From: Candidatus Obscuribacterales bacterium
GTDB taxonomy: Bacteria > Cyanobacteriota > Vampirovibrionia > Obscuribacterales > Obscuribacteraceae
NCBI GenBank assembly: GCA_019745415.1
Contig: JAIETF010000096.1
Location: 1-36,065 of the forward strand
Length of the DNA stretch: 36,065 nt
Direction of reading: 5' to 3'
Part shown: positions 8,003-15,654 of the stretch, one piece after another
How positions within the stretch are numbered: position 1 is the first letter of the stretch
How the letters are laid out: each line of letters begins with the position of its first letter
Notes under the pieces: model-generated
The model's input: the letters and a program-made list of their open reading frames with translations, nothing else
What the model was told of the DNA's origin: nothing
Databases searched by the model: none
Translations under genes and position numbers: made by a program

Positions 8003-8641
8003 CTACTTCTTCGAACCCGTGTCCTTCTTGCTCGACTCCGGCTTCTTGTCGTTGTCGGCGATGGTCTTGAAGGCGGCGATCATGACGAGCATGCGCTCGT
8101 CGATGGCACCCTTCTTGAGCACGGTGATTGCCCAGGTATCGCTGAGGGGGTTGAGCCACGGGCGATCGAGGACGGCCAGCTTGGTGCCATCATTGGCGGT
8201 GATGGTGATGCGGGTGCCCATCCATTCCGTCTTGTCCGAGCTGGCGATGACTTTGCCGCTCGCGTCGGTGATGTTGTAACCGCTCCAGGTTTTGCCCCAG
8301 CGCGAAAAGATGCGCTCTTGGATGCTGCCGACCGGATTGCCGCTGCCATCCACGACGTTGATATCGGTGCCGATGGAGATGATGGCAATGCTGCCGGTGG
8401 CGCGCTTGTTGCCTGAACCATCGGTCCAGGTCAAATTACGCGTCACCTGGAAGATGTGCTCGGAGACGCTGCCCTGGTCTTCGCCGTTGACCTCGACGTC
8501 GAGGGTATCGGTGATGGACCAGAAGATCCGTTCCTTGAGCGTGATGTCGCCGCTCGGCCTGCCGAAAATCATGTTTCCGACCAGGGCGAGAATGGCAACG
8601 GCACCGACGATGAACAGAATTCCTTTAAGAGATATCTTCAT
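8003..8641 (-). CDS. Membrane-anchored LURP-one/tubby-like beta-barrel protein (tentative)
   Basis: From the ATG at 8641 the product has 212 residues. An ATG four codons earlier exists, but AGGA lies five bases before 8641, which therefore decides the start. Residues 4-24 form a membrane helix (LKGILFIVGAVAILALVGNM). The rest alternates short beta-strand units such as NITDASGKVIAS and ITANDGTKLAVLDR. It ends with a helix (DERMLVMIAAFKTIADND) and a charged Lys/Ser tail. This strand-turn-strand pattern with a late hydrophobic helix is what LURP-one-related and tubby-like proteins show, but identity is too low to be sure. A long terminator-like hairpin ends only 30 bases before the start. Confidence 0.7.
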   Translation of the reverse strand: MKISLKGILFIVGAVAILALVGNMIFGRPSGDITLKERIFWSITDTLDVEVNGEDQGSVSEHIFQVTRNLTWTDGSGNKRATGSIAIISIGTDINVVDGSGNPVGSIQERIFSRWGKTWSGYNITDASGKVIASSDKTEWMGTRITITANDGTKLAVLDRPWLNPLSDTWAITVLKKGAIDERMLVMIAAFKTIADNDKKPESSKKDTGSKK

Positions 8642-8670
8642 CGATTTCCTCATATTTGGGTTGGAAGAAG

Positions 8671-8719
8671 AGAAGAAGGCTCCCCGCTTTGGCGAAGCGT
8701 GGGCGAGGAGCCTTCTTCT
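8671..8719 (-). terminator. Terminator-like hairpin after the ParB-like gene
   Basis: AGAAGAAGGCTCC (8671-8683) pairs perfectly over 13 bp with GGAGCCTTCTTCT (8707-8719). An inner stem CGCTT/AAGCG (8685-8689 with 8695-8699) extends it. On the minus strand a pyrimidine-rich TCTTCTTCC follows. It sits 20 bases past the stop of the ParB-like gene and 30 bases before the next start. Confidence 0.75.
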
Positions 8720-8738
8720 TGTAGTGCTGGTAGTAGTG

Positions 8739-9068
8739 CTAACCGATGATCAGAGCCTCGATGAAGCCCACACCGGCCTGCTTGGCGGCGATGACGCGAT
8801 GACGACCGTCTTCGACGTTGTAACCACCGCCGAAGCGCGGGCGCAGCACCACGCGCACCATGTCTTCGCCGTTCTCGTAAGCCTGACGGTACGCCTCGAT
8901 CTGCTGGCCATCACGGGCGAGCAGCTTGTCGACGGCGGCGTCGGACATGTAGACATCGGCGAGATTGACGTAGATGCAGTTCTCCGCGGTCTTGACCTTG
9001 CCGGTCTTGCGGAAAGACTTAGCATCGAATTCGACCGCGTCGTAGCGGTCACGGAACGACTTGCCCAT
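8739..9068 (-). CDS. Small stand-alone ParB/sulfiredoxin-like domain protein
   Basis: From the ATG at 9068 (GGAGG with six bases spacing, the strongest SD nearby) the product has 109 residues. The C-terminal half holds VEDGRHRVIAAKQAG, the ParB N-terminal/sulfiredoxin-fold motif (DGxHRxxAAxxAG) that binds nucleotide in ParB-like proteins. In ParB the box GERRxRA is the CTPase site; here the variant is GRHR. No helix-turn-helix and no ParA partner are present, so this is not a partition protein. It is a minimal domain that could bind or hydrolyse a nucleotide or act as a regulator. It is preceded by an elaborate leader and followed by a terminator, so it may be transcribed alone. Confidence 0.75.
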   Translation of the reverse strand: MGKSFRDRYDAVEFDAKSFRKTGKVKTAENCIYVNLADVYMSDAAVDKLLARDGQQIEAYRQAYENGEDMVRVVLRPRFGGGYNVEDGRHRVIAAKQAGVGFIEALIIG

Positions 9069-9073
9069 AGAAA

Positions 9074-9281
9074 ACCTCCAGGTCGGGAGGTCCCGGTGCA
9101 AGCCGAGCTACGAGGCACCTTCAGGCTGATTTTGCTTCTTCCGCGAGCGGAGTAAACAAAAGTAAGACGAAAGACCGTTCCGATTAGTCTTTCATCGCCT
9201 CGGGCACTGCCACCATTGGCAGTGGCTCACCAGGACCTAACGCCGACTTAGCTTGGTAGCTGTCATGGGCTTTCTCCTTTT
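9074..9281 (-). promoter_or_regulatory. Structured 5' leader of the ParB-like gene with SD-covering hairpin
   Basis: Reading on the minus strand, the leader contains AAAAGGAG (9281-9274) and a nine-codon ORF. Next come a hairpin CACTGCCA/TGGCAGTG (9205-9212 with 9217-9224), a hairpin GAAAGAC/GTCTTTC (9169-9175 with 9187-9193) and a small CCGC/GCGG stem near 9150. Last is ACCTCC (9091-9086) pairing with the SD itself, GGAGGT (9079-9074), over six bases. That last stem would hide the ribosome binding site of the gene starting at 9068. This looks like a leader-peptide or translational-switch arrangement. All pairings are read directly; regulation is inferred and no known riboswitch family is recognised. 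Confidence 0.55.
9237..9266 (-). CDS. Possible nine-residue leader peptide (MTATKLSRR)
   Basis: ATG at 9266 follows AAAAGGAG with a spacing of seven bases, as strong as the SD of any real gene here. The frame is MTATKLSRR followed by TAG. It lies between the terminator of the S41 protease gene and the hairpins of the ParB-like leader. Two Arg codons directly before the stop could be a sensing site, but this is speculative. It may instead be the relic of a lost gene. Confidence 0.4.
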   Translation of the reverse strand: MTATKLSRR

Positions 9282-9299
9282 GGTGAGAGGTTGAAAAAT

Positions 9300-9348
9300 C
9301 CCGGGTCGGTCGCAGACCAGTGCCAACTGATACTGCGCACGACCCGGG
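9300..9348 (-). terminator. Terminator after the 605-residue S41 protease gene
   Basis: CCCGGGTCG (9300-9308) pairs with CGACCCGGG (9340-9348), with inner CGCAG/CTGCG pairing. On the minus strand the stem is followed by ATTTTTC. It lies 24 bases after the protease stop. Confidence 0.85.
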
Positions 9349-9371
9349 TACTACACTCGGACGCCTGCTTA

Positions 9372-11189
9372 CTACTTATTGCGGCGCTCGGCTTCGTCCC
9401 GCTGCTTGCGGGTGTGATGCCAGAAGCCGCCCAGCACCACGATCAGGGCGATCAAGCCCAGACCGATGCCGATCCAGAGCACCGAGTCACCGCCGAAGCT
9501 CTGACCGCCCTGCTGGGCAGGCACCTGGGTCTGACCGGCTCCGTTCATCTTGGTGATGGCGTCGGAAACGATCTTGACCGCGGTGGAGAGCTGGTCGTCG
9601 GTGGCCTGCGAACCGCGCTTGTTGTCGATGGCGACGTTGGGCGCGATACCCTTGCCGGCGATGTCGTTGCCGTTGGGGGTGAGGTAGTGCATGGTGGTGA
9701 CCTGCAGGAAGCCGCCGGCGGGAGTGGGCATGACGATGAACGCCACGGCCTTGCCGAAGGTCTGCGTGCCGACCACGACTGCACGGTTGTTGTCCATGAG
9801 CGTGCCGGTCAGAATTTCCGAGCTGGAAGCGGAGCTGCCGTTCACCAGAACCACCATGGGCATGGTGTAGAGGCGGCTCATCAGGCTCAGAACTTCCGGC
9901 GGTACGCCAACGAACTGATAGGGCATCGGCGCCTTGAAGGTGTTCTCGGTGACCTTGTTGAGCCGACCTTCACGCTCCTGCTCCTTGATGAAGGCGCCTT
10001 CGCGGATGAAGATGGAGGCGATCATCTTGGCCAGTTCCACCGCGCCGCCTGAGTTGCCGCGCAGGTCGAGAACGATGCCCTGCATGTTGCCCTTGAAGTG
10101 ACCATCGAGCTTGGCCAGACCTTCCACGAAGGCGTTGCCGAGGGCTTCTACGCTGCCCTGGTCGGAACCGAAGGTGGGCAGGCGGATGTAGCCGATGTTG
10201 TTGGGCAGCGGCTTGAGCATGATCGGAGCCCGATCCGGCTTCTCGAAGGAAAGGTCGACCTTCTCTTCGACGCCGTCATGGGCGATGACCACGCTCACCT
10301 TGGTGCCGACCTTCTGCTGCAGCAACTCGTCGACGTCCTTGGCGGTCATGCCCTTGACGTTGACCGGCTGCGTGGCAGGGTCCTGCGGATTGACGTGCAC
10401 GCTCTTGAGCGTGTCGCCGGTGCGGAAGGCGTTCGACTTCCAGCCCGGGGTGCCGTAGCTGAGGAAGTCGATCTTGTAGGTGCCGTCCGGCTGCGGTGCC
10501 ACCGAAATGCCCAGGTCGACGATGTCATTCTTGGCACGGGCACGGGAGCGCTCGATGGTATCGCTGGTGGTGTACTGCGTCCAGCGGTCGCCGACGCCGC
10601 CGAGCATCTCGCTCAGCGCCGACTCGAGGTCCTTGACGGTGAGCAGTTTGCCCTTGTACTTGTCGTACCAGGTCTCCCAGCCCACCAACTTGGCCTCGTT
10701 GTAGTACTTCATGGCCACCAGACGCCAGACTTCGTGGTAGAAGTCCTCCAGGTCCTGTGGGCTCGGAGCCTGAGCTGCAGGCGCGCCGGGTACGGCGATG
10801 CCGTGCTTCTCGAGGAATTCCTTGAGCTTCTGGGGGTCATCGAGGGGGATGCCTTCGATGTTGGGCTGGTCGCTGCCGCCGTCCACCTTGGCGGGGTCGG
10901 CAGAGGTCGCCGGTGCGGCATTGGGGTCGACCGCCGGGGTGGGTGCCTTGGGATCGACTGCCGGAGCGGGAATGGTCTGCTGCGGTGCGGTCTTGGGCTT
11001 GACCGAAGGACCGAAGATCTGGAGCTTGTTCGGCTCCTTGCCGTCGATGATGATGATGAACTCCTCGCCTTTGGCGGGAGCTTTCTGAGCGGGGGCGCTC
11101 TGGGCGAGACCCGGCGCTGCCGAGAGGCAGAGCAGGGAGCCCGCGAGAACCAGAGACATGGCCCGCGAGAAGAAAGACTTGTGAGTCAT
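9372..11189 (-). CDS. Membrane-anchored S41 (C-terminal processing) peptidase with PDZ domain
   Basis: The 605-residue product has a signal peptide (residues 1-29, ending GLAQ) and a Pro/Ala-rich linker to about residue 110. A helical region and a PDZ-like part (about 205-300) follow, then the S41 core and one C-terminal membrane helix (about 571-590) with a charged tail. Catalytic features are DLRGNSGG (about 375), the serine region NGSSASSSEIL (about 450) and the lysine in GTQTFGKAV (about 478). S41 enzymes use a Ser-Lys pair to trim or degrade envelope proteins from their C-terminus. The canonical GKG is GKA here. The C-terminal anchor and the long linker are unusual for CtpA. It follows a second S41 gene, with a hairpin between them. 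Confidence 0.9.
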   Translation of the reverse strand: MTHKSFFSRAMSLVLAGSLLCLSAAPGLAQSAPAQKAPAKGEEFIIIIDGKEPNKLQIFGPSVKPKTAPQQTIPAPAVDPKAPTPAVDPNAAPATSADPAKVDGGSDQPNIEGIPLDDPQKLKEFLEKHGIAVPGAPAAQAPSPQDLEDFYHEVWRLVAMKYYNEAKLVGWETWYDKYKGKLLTVKDLESALSEMLGGVGDRWTQYTTSDTIERSRARAKNDIVDLGISVAPQPDGTYKIDFLSYGTPGWKSNAFRTGDTLKSVHVNPQDPATQPVNVKGMTAKDVDELLQQKVGTKVSVVIAHDGVEEKVDLSFEKPDRAPIMLKPLPNNIGYIRLPTFGSDQGSVEALGNAFVEGLAKLDGHFKGNMQGIVLDLRGNSGGAVELAKMIASIFIREGAFIKEQEREGRLNKVTENTFKAPMPYQFVGVPPEVLSLMSRLYTMPMVVLVNGSSASSSEILTGTLMDNNRAVVVGTQTFGKAVAFIVMPTPAGGFLQVTTMHYLTPNGNDIAGKGIAPNVAIDNKRGSQATDDQLSTAVKIVSDAITKMNGAGQTQVPAQQGGQSFGGDSVLWIGIGLGLIALIVVLGGFWHHTRKQRDEAERRNK

Positions 11190-11232
11190 AGCTTTACTCT
11201 CTTTCTTGCGTTGAGGCAGGTTGTAGAAATTT

Positions 11233-11260
11233 GGGCACCGACTCGCTAGAGTCGATGCCC
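11233..11260 (-). terminator. Hairpin between the two S41 protease genes
   Basis: GGGCA (11233-11237) and GACTC (11240-11244) pair with GAGTC (11249-11253) and TGCCC (11256-11260), with one 2x2 internal mismatch and loop GCTA. The minus-strand tail AAATTTCT is a poor U-tract, so this may be a weak terminator or an mRNA-stabilising hairpin. It begins 44 bases before the next start codon. Confidence 0.55.
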
Positions 11261-11293
11261 GGTTTACTAGTTCACTGGCTTAGCCGAGAGTTC

Positions 11294-12952
11294 TCACTCG
11301 TCGGATGCCGGCTCATCCTTGGCGCCCACGGGGGAAGCCAGGATCTTCTTGCGCATCTCCACTTCCTTGGCGAAGTCTGCTTCGTGGCTCTTCTTGAGCT
11401 CGTCGCGACGCTTGGCCAGTTCGGCGGCGTCACGCACCGGCATGGGCAAGCCCATGATGCGGCCGAGAATCTCGGCACGAGCCTGGTTGAGCTGGGTGTC
11501 GCTGCTCGGATTTTCGGCGATGTCGACGAACTCGGGCAGCTTCACTTCCACGTCGGGAACGATGCCGATCCAGTCCATGACTTCACCGCCGGGCAGAAAC
11601 TCGAAGGTGGTGACGTGCAGATTGCGCTTCTTCTTGTCGATGAAGACCATCTCCTGGCCAACGCCCTTGCCATGAGTCGGCTCACCGATGATGGTGGCGC
11701 GACCGTTGGCTTGCAGCGCACCGGCCAGAATTTCGGATGCCGATGCCGAACCTTCGTTGATCATGATCACCACCGGCACATGGCTCGGCACCACCAGTGG
11801 TGTGCGCTGGAAGCGAGTCTCGCGGCGAGGCGTCTTGCCATCGTTCACTTCCACCACCCGGGCGGCATATGCCGGAGTGAGGATGGAGGATGTGGTCTCG
11901 ATGTAGTCGCCTTTGCGGGACACCTGCTTGAGCACGGTGCCCTTGTTGATGAGCATCTCGCTGATGTTCATCACCTGGTGCAGGAAGCCGCCTGGATTGC
12001 CACGCAGGTCGATGATGATGCCCTTGGTGCCCGCGGCGACTGCCTTGGAGAGAGCTTCATACATTTCCTGGTCGCCATACTGCGAGCTGAAATGCTCCAT
12101 CTTGATGTGGGTGATGCCGCCGCTCAGCTGCTCGGAACGCACTGCGCGCACCTGCACCTGGGCTCGGGTGATCTCCACTTCGCTGACGCTGTCGGCGAAC
12201 TCGCCTTGGCGCTTGATGGTGAGCTTGACCTTGGTGCCGACCGGACCGCGGATAAGCTTGACTGCTTCGTCCAGGGTCTTGCCGTTCAGGCTGGCGCCAT
12301 CTACGTGGGTGATGACGTCGCCCTTCTTGATGCCTGCTTTCTCAGCGGGCGTGCCCTCGTAAGGAGCTTCGGGCACCCACATCTGCCGCTCGTCCGAGAT
12401 CTTGCCGATGGGCTCGAAGTCGGAGGGCTTCAGCTTCTCGCCGGCCTTCTCGCGCTCGTTGAGAGCCTTGAGGGCGGCGACGCGACCCTTCATGCCGACC
12501 GGCATGCCAACACCAGCCATGGTGGCGTTGATGCGGTCTGCTTCGGCCTTGGCGGCGGCGGGCGGGTTGTAGTAGTCGAAGCGCTGTCCGAGGCTCCAGA
12601 CCATCTCGAAGATGGCGCGGTCGGTGCCGGCTTCGGTCTTGAGCATGTCGTCGTTGGCGTGCTTGTTCTGCCATTCGGCGACGAACTTGGCTCGCACAGC
12701 CGGGTCGCGCAGTTCACGGTGCTTGTCGCGCAGGGCTTCGAAAGCCTCGCGGTAGATGGAGGCGCCGTCGAAGGGCACGGTTTGAACCGCGGCAGGAGCG
12801 GTCTTCTGCTGGACAGCCGGTGGGTCGGCGGCGGCACCAGTCATGGACAGGGCTGCGCCGAGCATGAGAATGCCGGCGTAAGCGGAGAGGCGGGACAGCC
12901 AGCCTCGGCGAGGCGCACAGCTGACCGCAGCGATATTTTGTTTGAGTTTCAT
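11294..12952 (-). CDS. S41 C-terminal processing peptidase, CtpA-like, PDZ-containing
   Basis: The 552-residue product has a long n-region and a signal peptide or anchor (residues about 20-42). A helical N-domain follows, then a PDZ domain (about 190-255: GTPAEKAGIKKGDVITHVDG) and the S41 protease core. Conserved features are DLRGNPGG, then NEGSASASEILAGAL with the catalytic serine (about residues 400-410), and GEPTHGKGVGQ with the catalytic lysine (about 427). Unlike the neighbouring S41 protein, its core is canonical CtpA/Tsp and there is no C-terminal anchor. AAGGAA stands nine bases before the ATG. It would act in the periplasm. The two adjacent proteases are not close copies, so an ancient duplication or joint recruitment is likely. 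Confidence 0.93.
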   Translation of the reverse strand: MKLKQNIAAVSCAPRRGWLSRLSAYAGILMLGAALSMTGAAADPPAVQQKTAPAAVQTVPFDGASIYREAFEALRDKHRELRDPAVRAKFVAEWQNKHANDDMLKTEAGTDRAIFEMVWSLGQRFDYYNPPAAAKAEADRINATMAGVGMPVGMKGRVAALKALNEREKAGEKLKPSDFEPIGKISDERQMWVPEAPYEGTPAEKAGIKKGDVITHVDGASLNGKTLDEAVKLIRGPVGTKVKLTIKRQGEFADSVSEVEITRAQVQVRAVRSEQLSGGITHIKMEHFSSQYGDQEMYEALSKAVAAGTKGIIIDLRGNPGGFLHQVMNISEMLINKGTVLKQVSRKGDYIETTSSILTPAYAARVVEVNDGKTPRRETRFQRTPLVVPSHVPVVIMINEGSASASEILAGALQANGRATIIGEPTHGKGVGQEMVFIDKKKRNLHVTTFEFLPGGEVMDWIGIVPDVEVKLPEFVDIAENPSSDTQLNQARAEILGRIMGLPMPVRDAAELAKRRDELKKSHEADFAKEVEMRKKILASPVGAKDEPASDE

Positions 12953-13087
12953 GATTGAACTTCCTTCAGGTTTGAAACGCAGGCGGAAGCCGCGCCCGGG
13001 CGGTCACGTGAAGTGCTCGCCTGAACGACCTTTTGCGTTTGTTTGATTGAGCTTCTGACTGTTGTCAGGATTTGACGTCAAAAAAAC

Positions 13088-13127
13088 AGGCCCGCATTGC
13101 ACCGCGCATGGGGTGTGATACGGGTCT
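13088..13127 (-). terminator. Terminator after the BatD/MxaA-like gene
   Basis: An imperfect hairpin with arms 13088-13103 and 13112-13127 (outer AGGCCCG/CGGGTCT, inner CACC/GGTG) is followed on the minus strand by TGTTTTTTTGAC, a clear run of seven T. It lies 135-175 bases before the S41 gene starting at 12952, leaving room for a promoter. Confidence 0.75.
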
Positions 13128-13179
13128 GCCGAGGTCTCTCAGGGGAGCACTCTTTGGTTTTGAATACTCGGTTGCTTCA

Positions 13180-13219
13180 GGAGGGAGTTCCGGCTCTTTG
13201 TGAGAGTGGAACTCCCTCC
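13180..13219 (-). terminator. Second strong hairpin after the BatD/MxaA-like gene
   Basis: GGAGGGAGTTCC (13180-13191) pairs perfectly over 12 bp with GGAACTCCCTCC (13208-13219), loop 16. No T-run follows on either strand, so it may be an mRNA 3'-end stabiliser rather than a terminator. The gene-free stretch 12953-13270 holds only this hairpin and the one at 13088. Confidence 0.55.
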
Positions 13220-13270
13220 CTGGCAAGAAAGCTTTGGGTCAGTGCTTTCCAACTGGCTGCGATGTTTGTC

Positions 13271-14518
13271 TTACTTGGCGTCCCAAGGGCGGGGCACCAA
13301 GTTGGACAGGTCGACGAAGAGCTGATGCAGCTCGGCATCGTTGAGCGACACCGGCGTTTCGCCGTTGCGCTCTGCGCCCGAGGCGAAGACCTCGTTCTCG
13401 CAGGTGGTGATTGCCCGCTTCACGGCAGCCAGCTGAGCCTGGTCGGCGTCAGGGAAGTGCGTGCCGATCTGCTCGATGGTGAGCGCGTCGATGTGCGGGT
13501 ACTGTTGCGTGGTGGCCAGGTAGCGCCGCAGAGCATGCGAGAAGGCCTTGAGGTGCTTGACCTTGAAGCCGTTCTTCTTGCCGTCGGCGTGGTTGGCCTC
13601 GAAGACAATCCAAGCCATGCGATTGGCCGGAATCGTCTTACGCGGACGCACTCGGTTGAGCCATTTGACCACCGAGAGGCCGGGGAAGAAGAACATCAGG
13701 AAGACACCCAGCGACAGCGCTGCGATGGTCGGCCAAGGGAGGCGTTCCGCCTTTTGGCTGATGTCGCCTTCGAGCAGTTCCTCACCGTTGTCTGCCACGT
13801 TGCTGCGCGTGACCAGGAAGTCAGGCGTGGACATGGTCTTCCAGTTGGGAGACTTGCCGTCGGGCAGCATCTCGTGGGCATAGCGCAGGTCGAGAACGAA
13901 GGGGATGCCCGGCTTGTAGACCATGCTTTGCACGATCACGTTGATGACGTAGATCTTGCGCTGCACCCCGATCATCTTGCCGGGATTGGAGGGATCGGGC
14001 ATGGTGCCGACCGTCTTCAAGACCGGACCTTCGACCCTGACCGCAGGCGGTTCGCCGGCGGTGGGCTTGTAGAGTTCCCAGTCGGAGCCCTCGAAACCGA
14101 TGACCCGCTGCTTGACCAGGGAGGTCAGGTCGATGGTCACCGCAGGGTCGACGTCGAGAACGATGGTGAGCGGCACCTTGTCCATGATGGTGTGCCCGAA
14201 GTGCCGGTGCGAGGCCGGGTTGCCCTTGCCGTCGTCACTGGTGATGCCGACGAGGATGCGCACTTTGCCGTTGTCGCAAGACTTGCGCACCGGGTTGGCC
14301 GGCTTGAGCTCGGTCGACTTGTCGGGCTGGTAGCCGTACTCGCCTTCACCGTAGTAGGTGGTGGGCGCCTGAGCCTGCTGGCCGAGGGTGCCCGTGATGG
14401 TGCTGCATGCCACCGGTGTTGGAGCCGGAGGAGCAGCAGTAGTGTCCTGGTTCTGCGCCAGCGCAGGAGCCGACAACGCTGCCAGCGCCAGAACAGCCAG
14501 ATATCGAAGTTTCAACAT
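13271..14518 (-). CDS. BatD/MxaA-like periplasmic and membrane protein of the MoxR module
   Basis: The 415-residue product has a signal peptide (residues 1-21, ending PALA), a beta-rich periplasmic region and one membrane helix (about residues 256-276, TIAALSLGVFLMFFFPGLSV). A cytosolic helical tail of about 130 residues contains ALRRYLATT. This topology (exported Ig-like part, one helix, helical tail) is that of BatD and MxaA, the usual partner in MoxR/DUF58/VWA clusters. The sequence match itself is weak, so the call rests mostly on topology and position. It lies 19 bases downstream of the DUF58 gene and starts with AAGGA seven bases before the ATG. MxaA takes part in calcium insertion into methanol dehydrogenase; no such enzyme is seen here. 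Confidence 0.6.
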   Translation of the reverse strand: MLKLRYLAVLALAALSAPALAQNQDTTAAPPAPTPVACSTITGTLGQQAQAPTTYYGEGEYGYQPDKSTELKPANPVRKSCDNGKVRILVGITSDDGKGNPASHRHFGHTIMDKVPLTIVLDVDPAVTIDLTSLVKQRVIGFEGSDWELYKPTAGEPPAVRVEGPVLKTVGTMPDPSNPGKMIGVQRKIYVINVIVQSMVYKPGIPFVLDLRYAHEMLPDGKSPNWKTMSTPDFLVTRSNVADNGEELLEGDISQKAERLPWPTIAALSLGVFLMFFFPGLSVVKWLNRVRPRKTIPANRMAWIVFEANHADGKKNGFKVKHLKAFSHALRRYLATTQQYPHIDALTIEQIGTHFPDADQAQLAAVKRAITTCENEVFASGAERNGETPVSLNDAELHQLFVDLSNLVPRPWDAK

Positions 14519-14537
14519 AGTTGTGTCCTTTCGCTTG

Positions 14538-15542
14538 TTAGGAGTTGCCGGAGAAAAGCTTGATCAGCTTGTCGCGGGCAGAAAGTCCCTCTTCGGTGGA
14601 GAACTCTTCCCACCGAATGCTCGCTTCCTTGAAGAAAGCGAAGAGCGCTTTGCGGCGCTCCCTGAAGTTGAGGGCGTACTGCTCGCGCACGCTGTTCTTG
14701 CTCTGGAACGGCCACCACTTGGGCGGCAGCCAGATGGCTTTGCTCGTGCCCTTGCGGATATCCTGAAGCATGTAGATGCCCCAGGTGTTCGGCAGCTCAC
14801 GCTCACGCAGGTCCTGCACGTACATGCAGATGGTGTCGTGGATGCCGGCAGTGTAGGCGAGTTCCTCCTTCTCGTCATCGCTCAGGTCGATGAAGTCGGA
14901 GATGATGAAGACCACCGCCCGCGACTGATTGCGAACGTAACGCAGGGACTGGATCAGTCCGCTCGGTACGTCGCCGTCGCCGCTGTCGAGCACGGTGGGC
15001 TCGGGGGCGTCTTCGGGATAGAGATGGCGCAGCCCCGGCTCGATGATGGCCGAGAGGCAGGGCAGCTTCACCGTGGCGGCGAAGTTGGCGCGGAAGCTCA
15101 TCGCCTGGATCTGCTTCTCGTCATAGACGAGGTAGCCGACCTTGTCGTTGGTCTTCTTGGCCGAGTTGAGAATCGAAGCCGCCAGCTCGGCCGCCACCAG
15201 ACGTTTGCTGGTGCGGCGCGTGCCGAAGTCCATGGTCAACTTGGAGTCGACCAGGATGTAGAACTTGACCTCGCGCGGTTCCTGGGTCTGGCGGACGAGC
15301 AACTGCTTGTCGCCTGAGCGAGCCGAAGCTCCCCAGTCGATTTTGCGAGGATCGTCGGCGTACTGATAGGGCCGCAGCGAGTGGAAATCGAAGCCGTTGA
15401 AACCGCGGTTGCGGCTGGGCCTTTCGCCGGTCCCGCCGAAGATCTGGCTGGTGCGCCAGCGGACGGGAATGGGGCTGTTGATGGCCCGCTCTTCGACGGC
15501 TCCGATCAGTTCCAAAATAGCGTTATCTTTGCGTTCAGACAT
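14538..15542 (-). CDS. DUF58 domain protein (BatB-/MxaS-associated type)
   Basis: This 334-residue soluble protein has the DUF58 core. Around residues 54-77 lies LRPYQYADDPRKIDWGASAR, the family signature (REYxpGDDxRxIDWxxSAR). It is followed by a VWA-like Rossmann part in which the MIDAS is degenerate (ILVDSKLTM instead of DxSxS). DUF58 proteins are constant companions of MoxR ATPases and are thought to be adaptors between the ATPase and the membrane VWA proteins. There is no membrane helix in this copy. AAAGG is near the ATG at 15542. It lies 112 bases after moxR with a hairpin between, and 19 bases before the BatD/MxaA-like gene. Confidence 0.92.
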   Translation of the reverse strand: MSERKDNAILELIGAVEERAINSPIPVRWRTSQIFGGTGERPSRNRGFNGFDFHSLRPYQYADDPRKIDWGASARSGDKQLLVRQTQEPREVKFYILVDSKLTMDFGTRRTSKRLVAAELAASILNSAKKTNDKVGYLVYDEKQIQAMSFRANFAATVKLPCLSAIIEPGLRHLYPEDAPEPTVLDSGDGDVPSGLIQSLRYVRNQSRAVVFIISDFIDLSDDEKEELAYTAGIHDTICMYVQDLRERELPNTWGIYMLQDIRKGTSKAIWLPPKWWPFQSKNSVREQYALNFRERRKALFAFFKEASIRWEEFSTEEGLSARDKLIKLFSGNS

Positions 15543-15603
15543 ATTGCACCTTTCTGGTTATCGAAGCAGGATCAAAGACAACCTGGCGCCTAACGACGGG
15601 CAA

Positions 15604-15633
15604 GAGGGGCAGTTGCTTGCGCAACTGCCCTTT
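15604..15633 (-). terminator. Hairpin between moxR and the DUF58 gene
   Basis: GGGCAGTTGC (15607-15616) pairs perfectly with GCAACTGCCC (15621-15630) over the loop TTGC, and wobble pairs extend it outward. The minus-strand flank TCTTGCCC is a poor U-tract. Partial termination or RNA processing is more likely than a full stop, because the next start is only 62 bases away. Confidence 0.6.
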
Positions 15634-15654
15634 GACCTGCTCATGTCATGTCGC

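Noticed and set aside
8739..9068. A chromosome or plasmid partition gene (parB) near an origin
   Set aside because: It is too short, has no helix-turn-helix, no ParA and no parS-like or DnaA-box clusters nearby.
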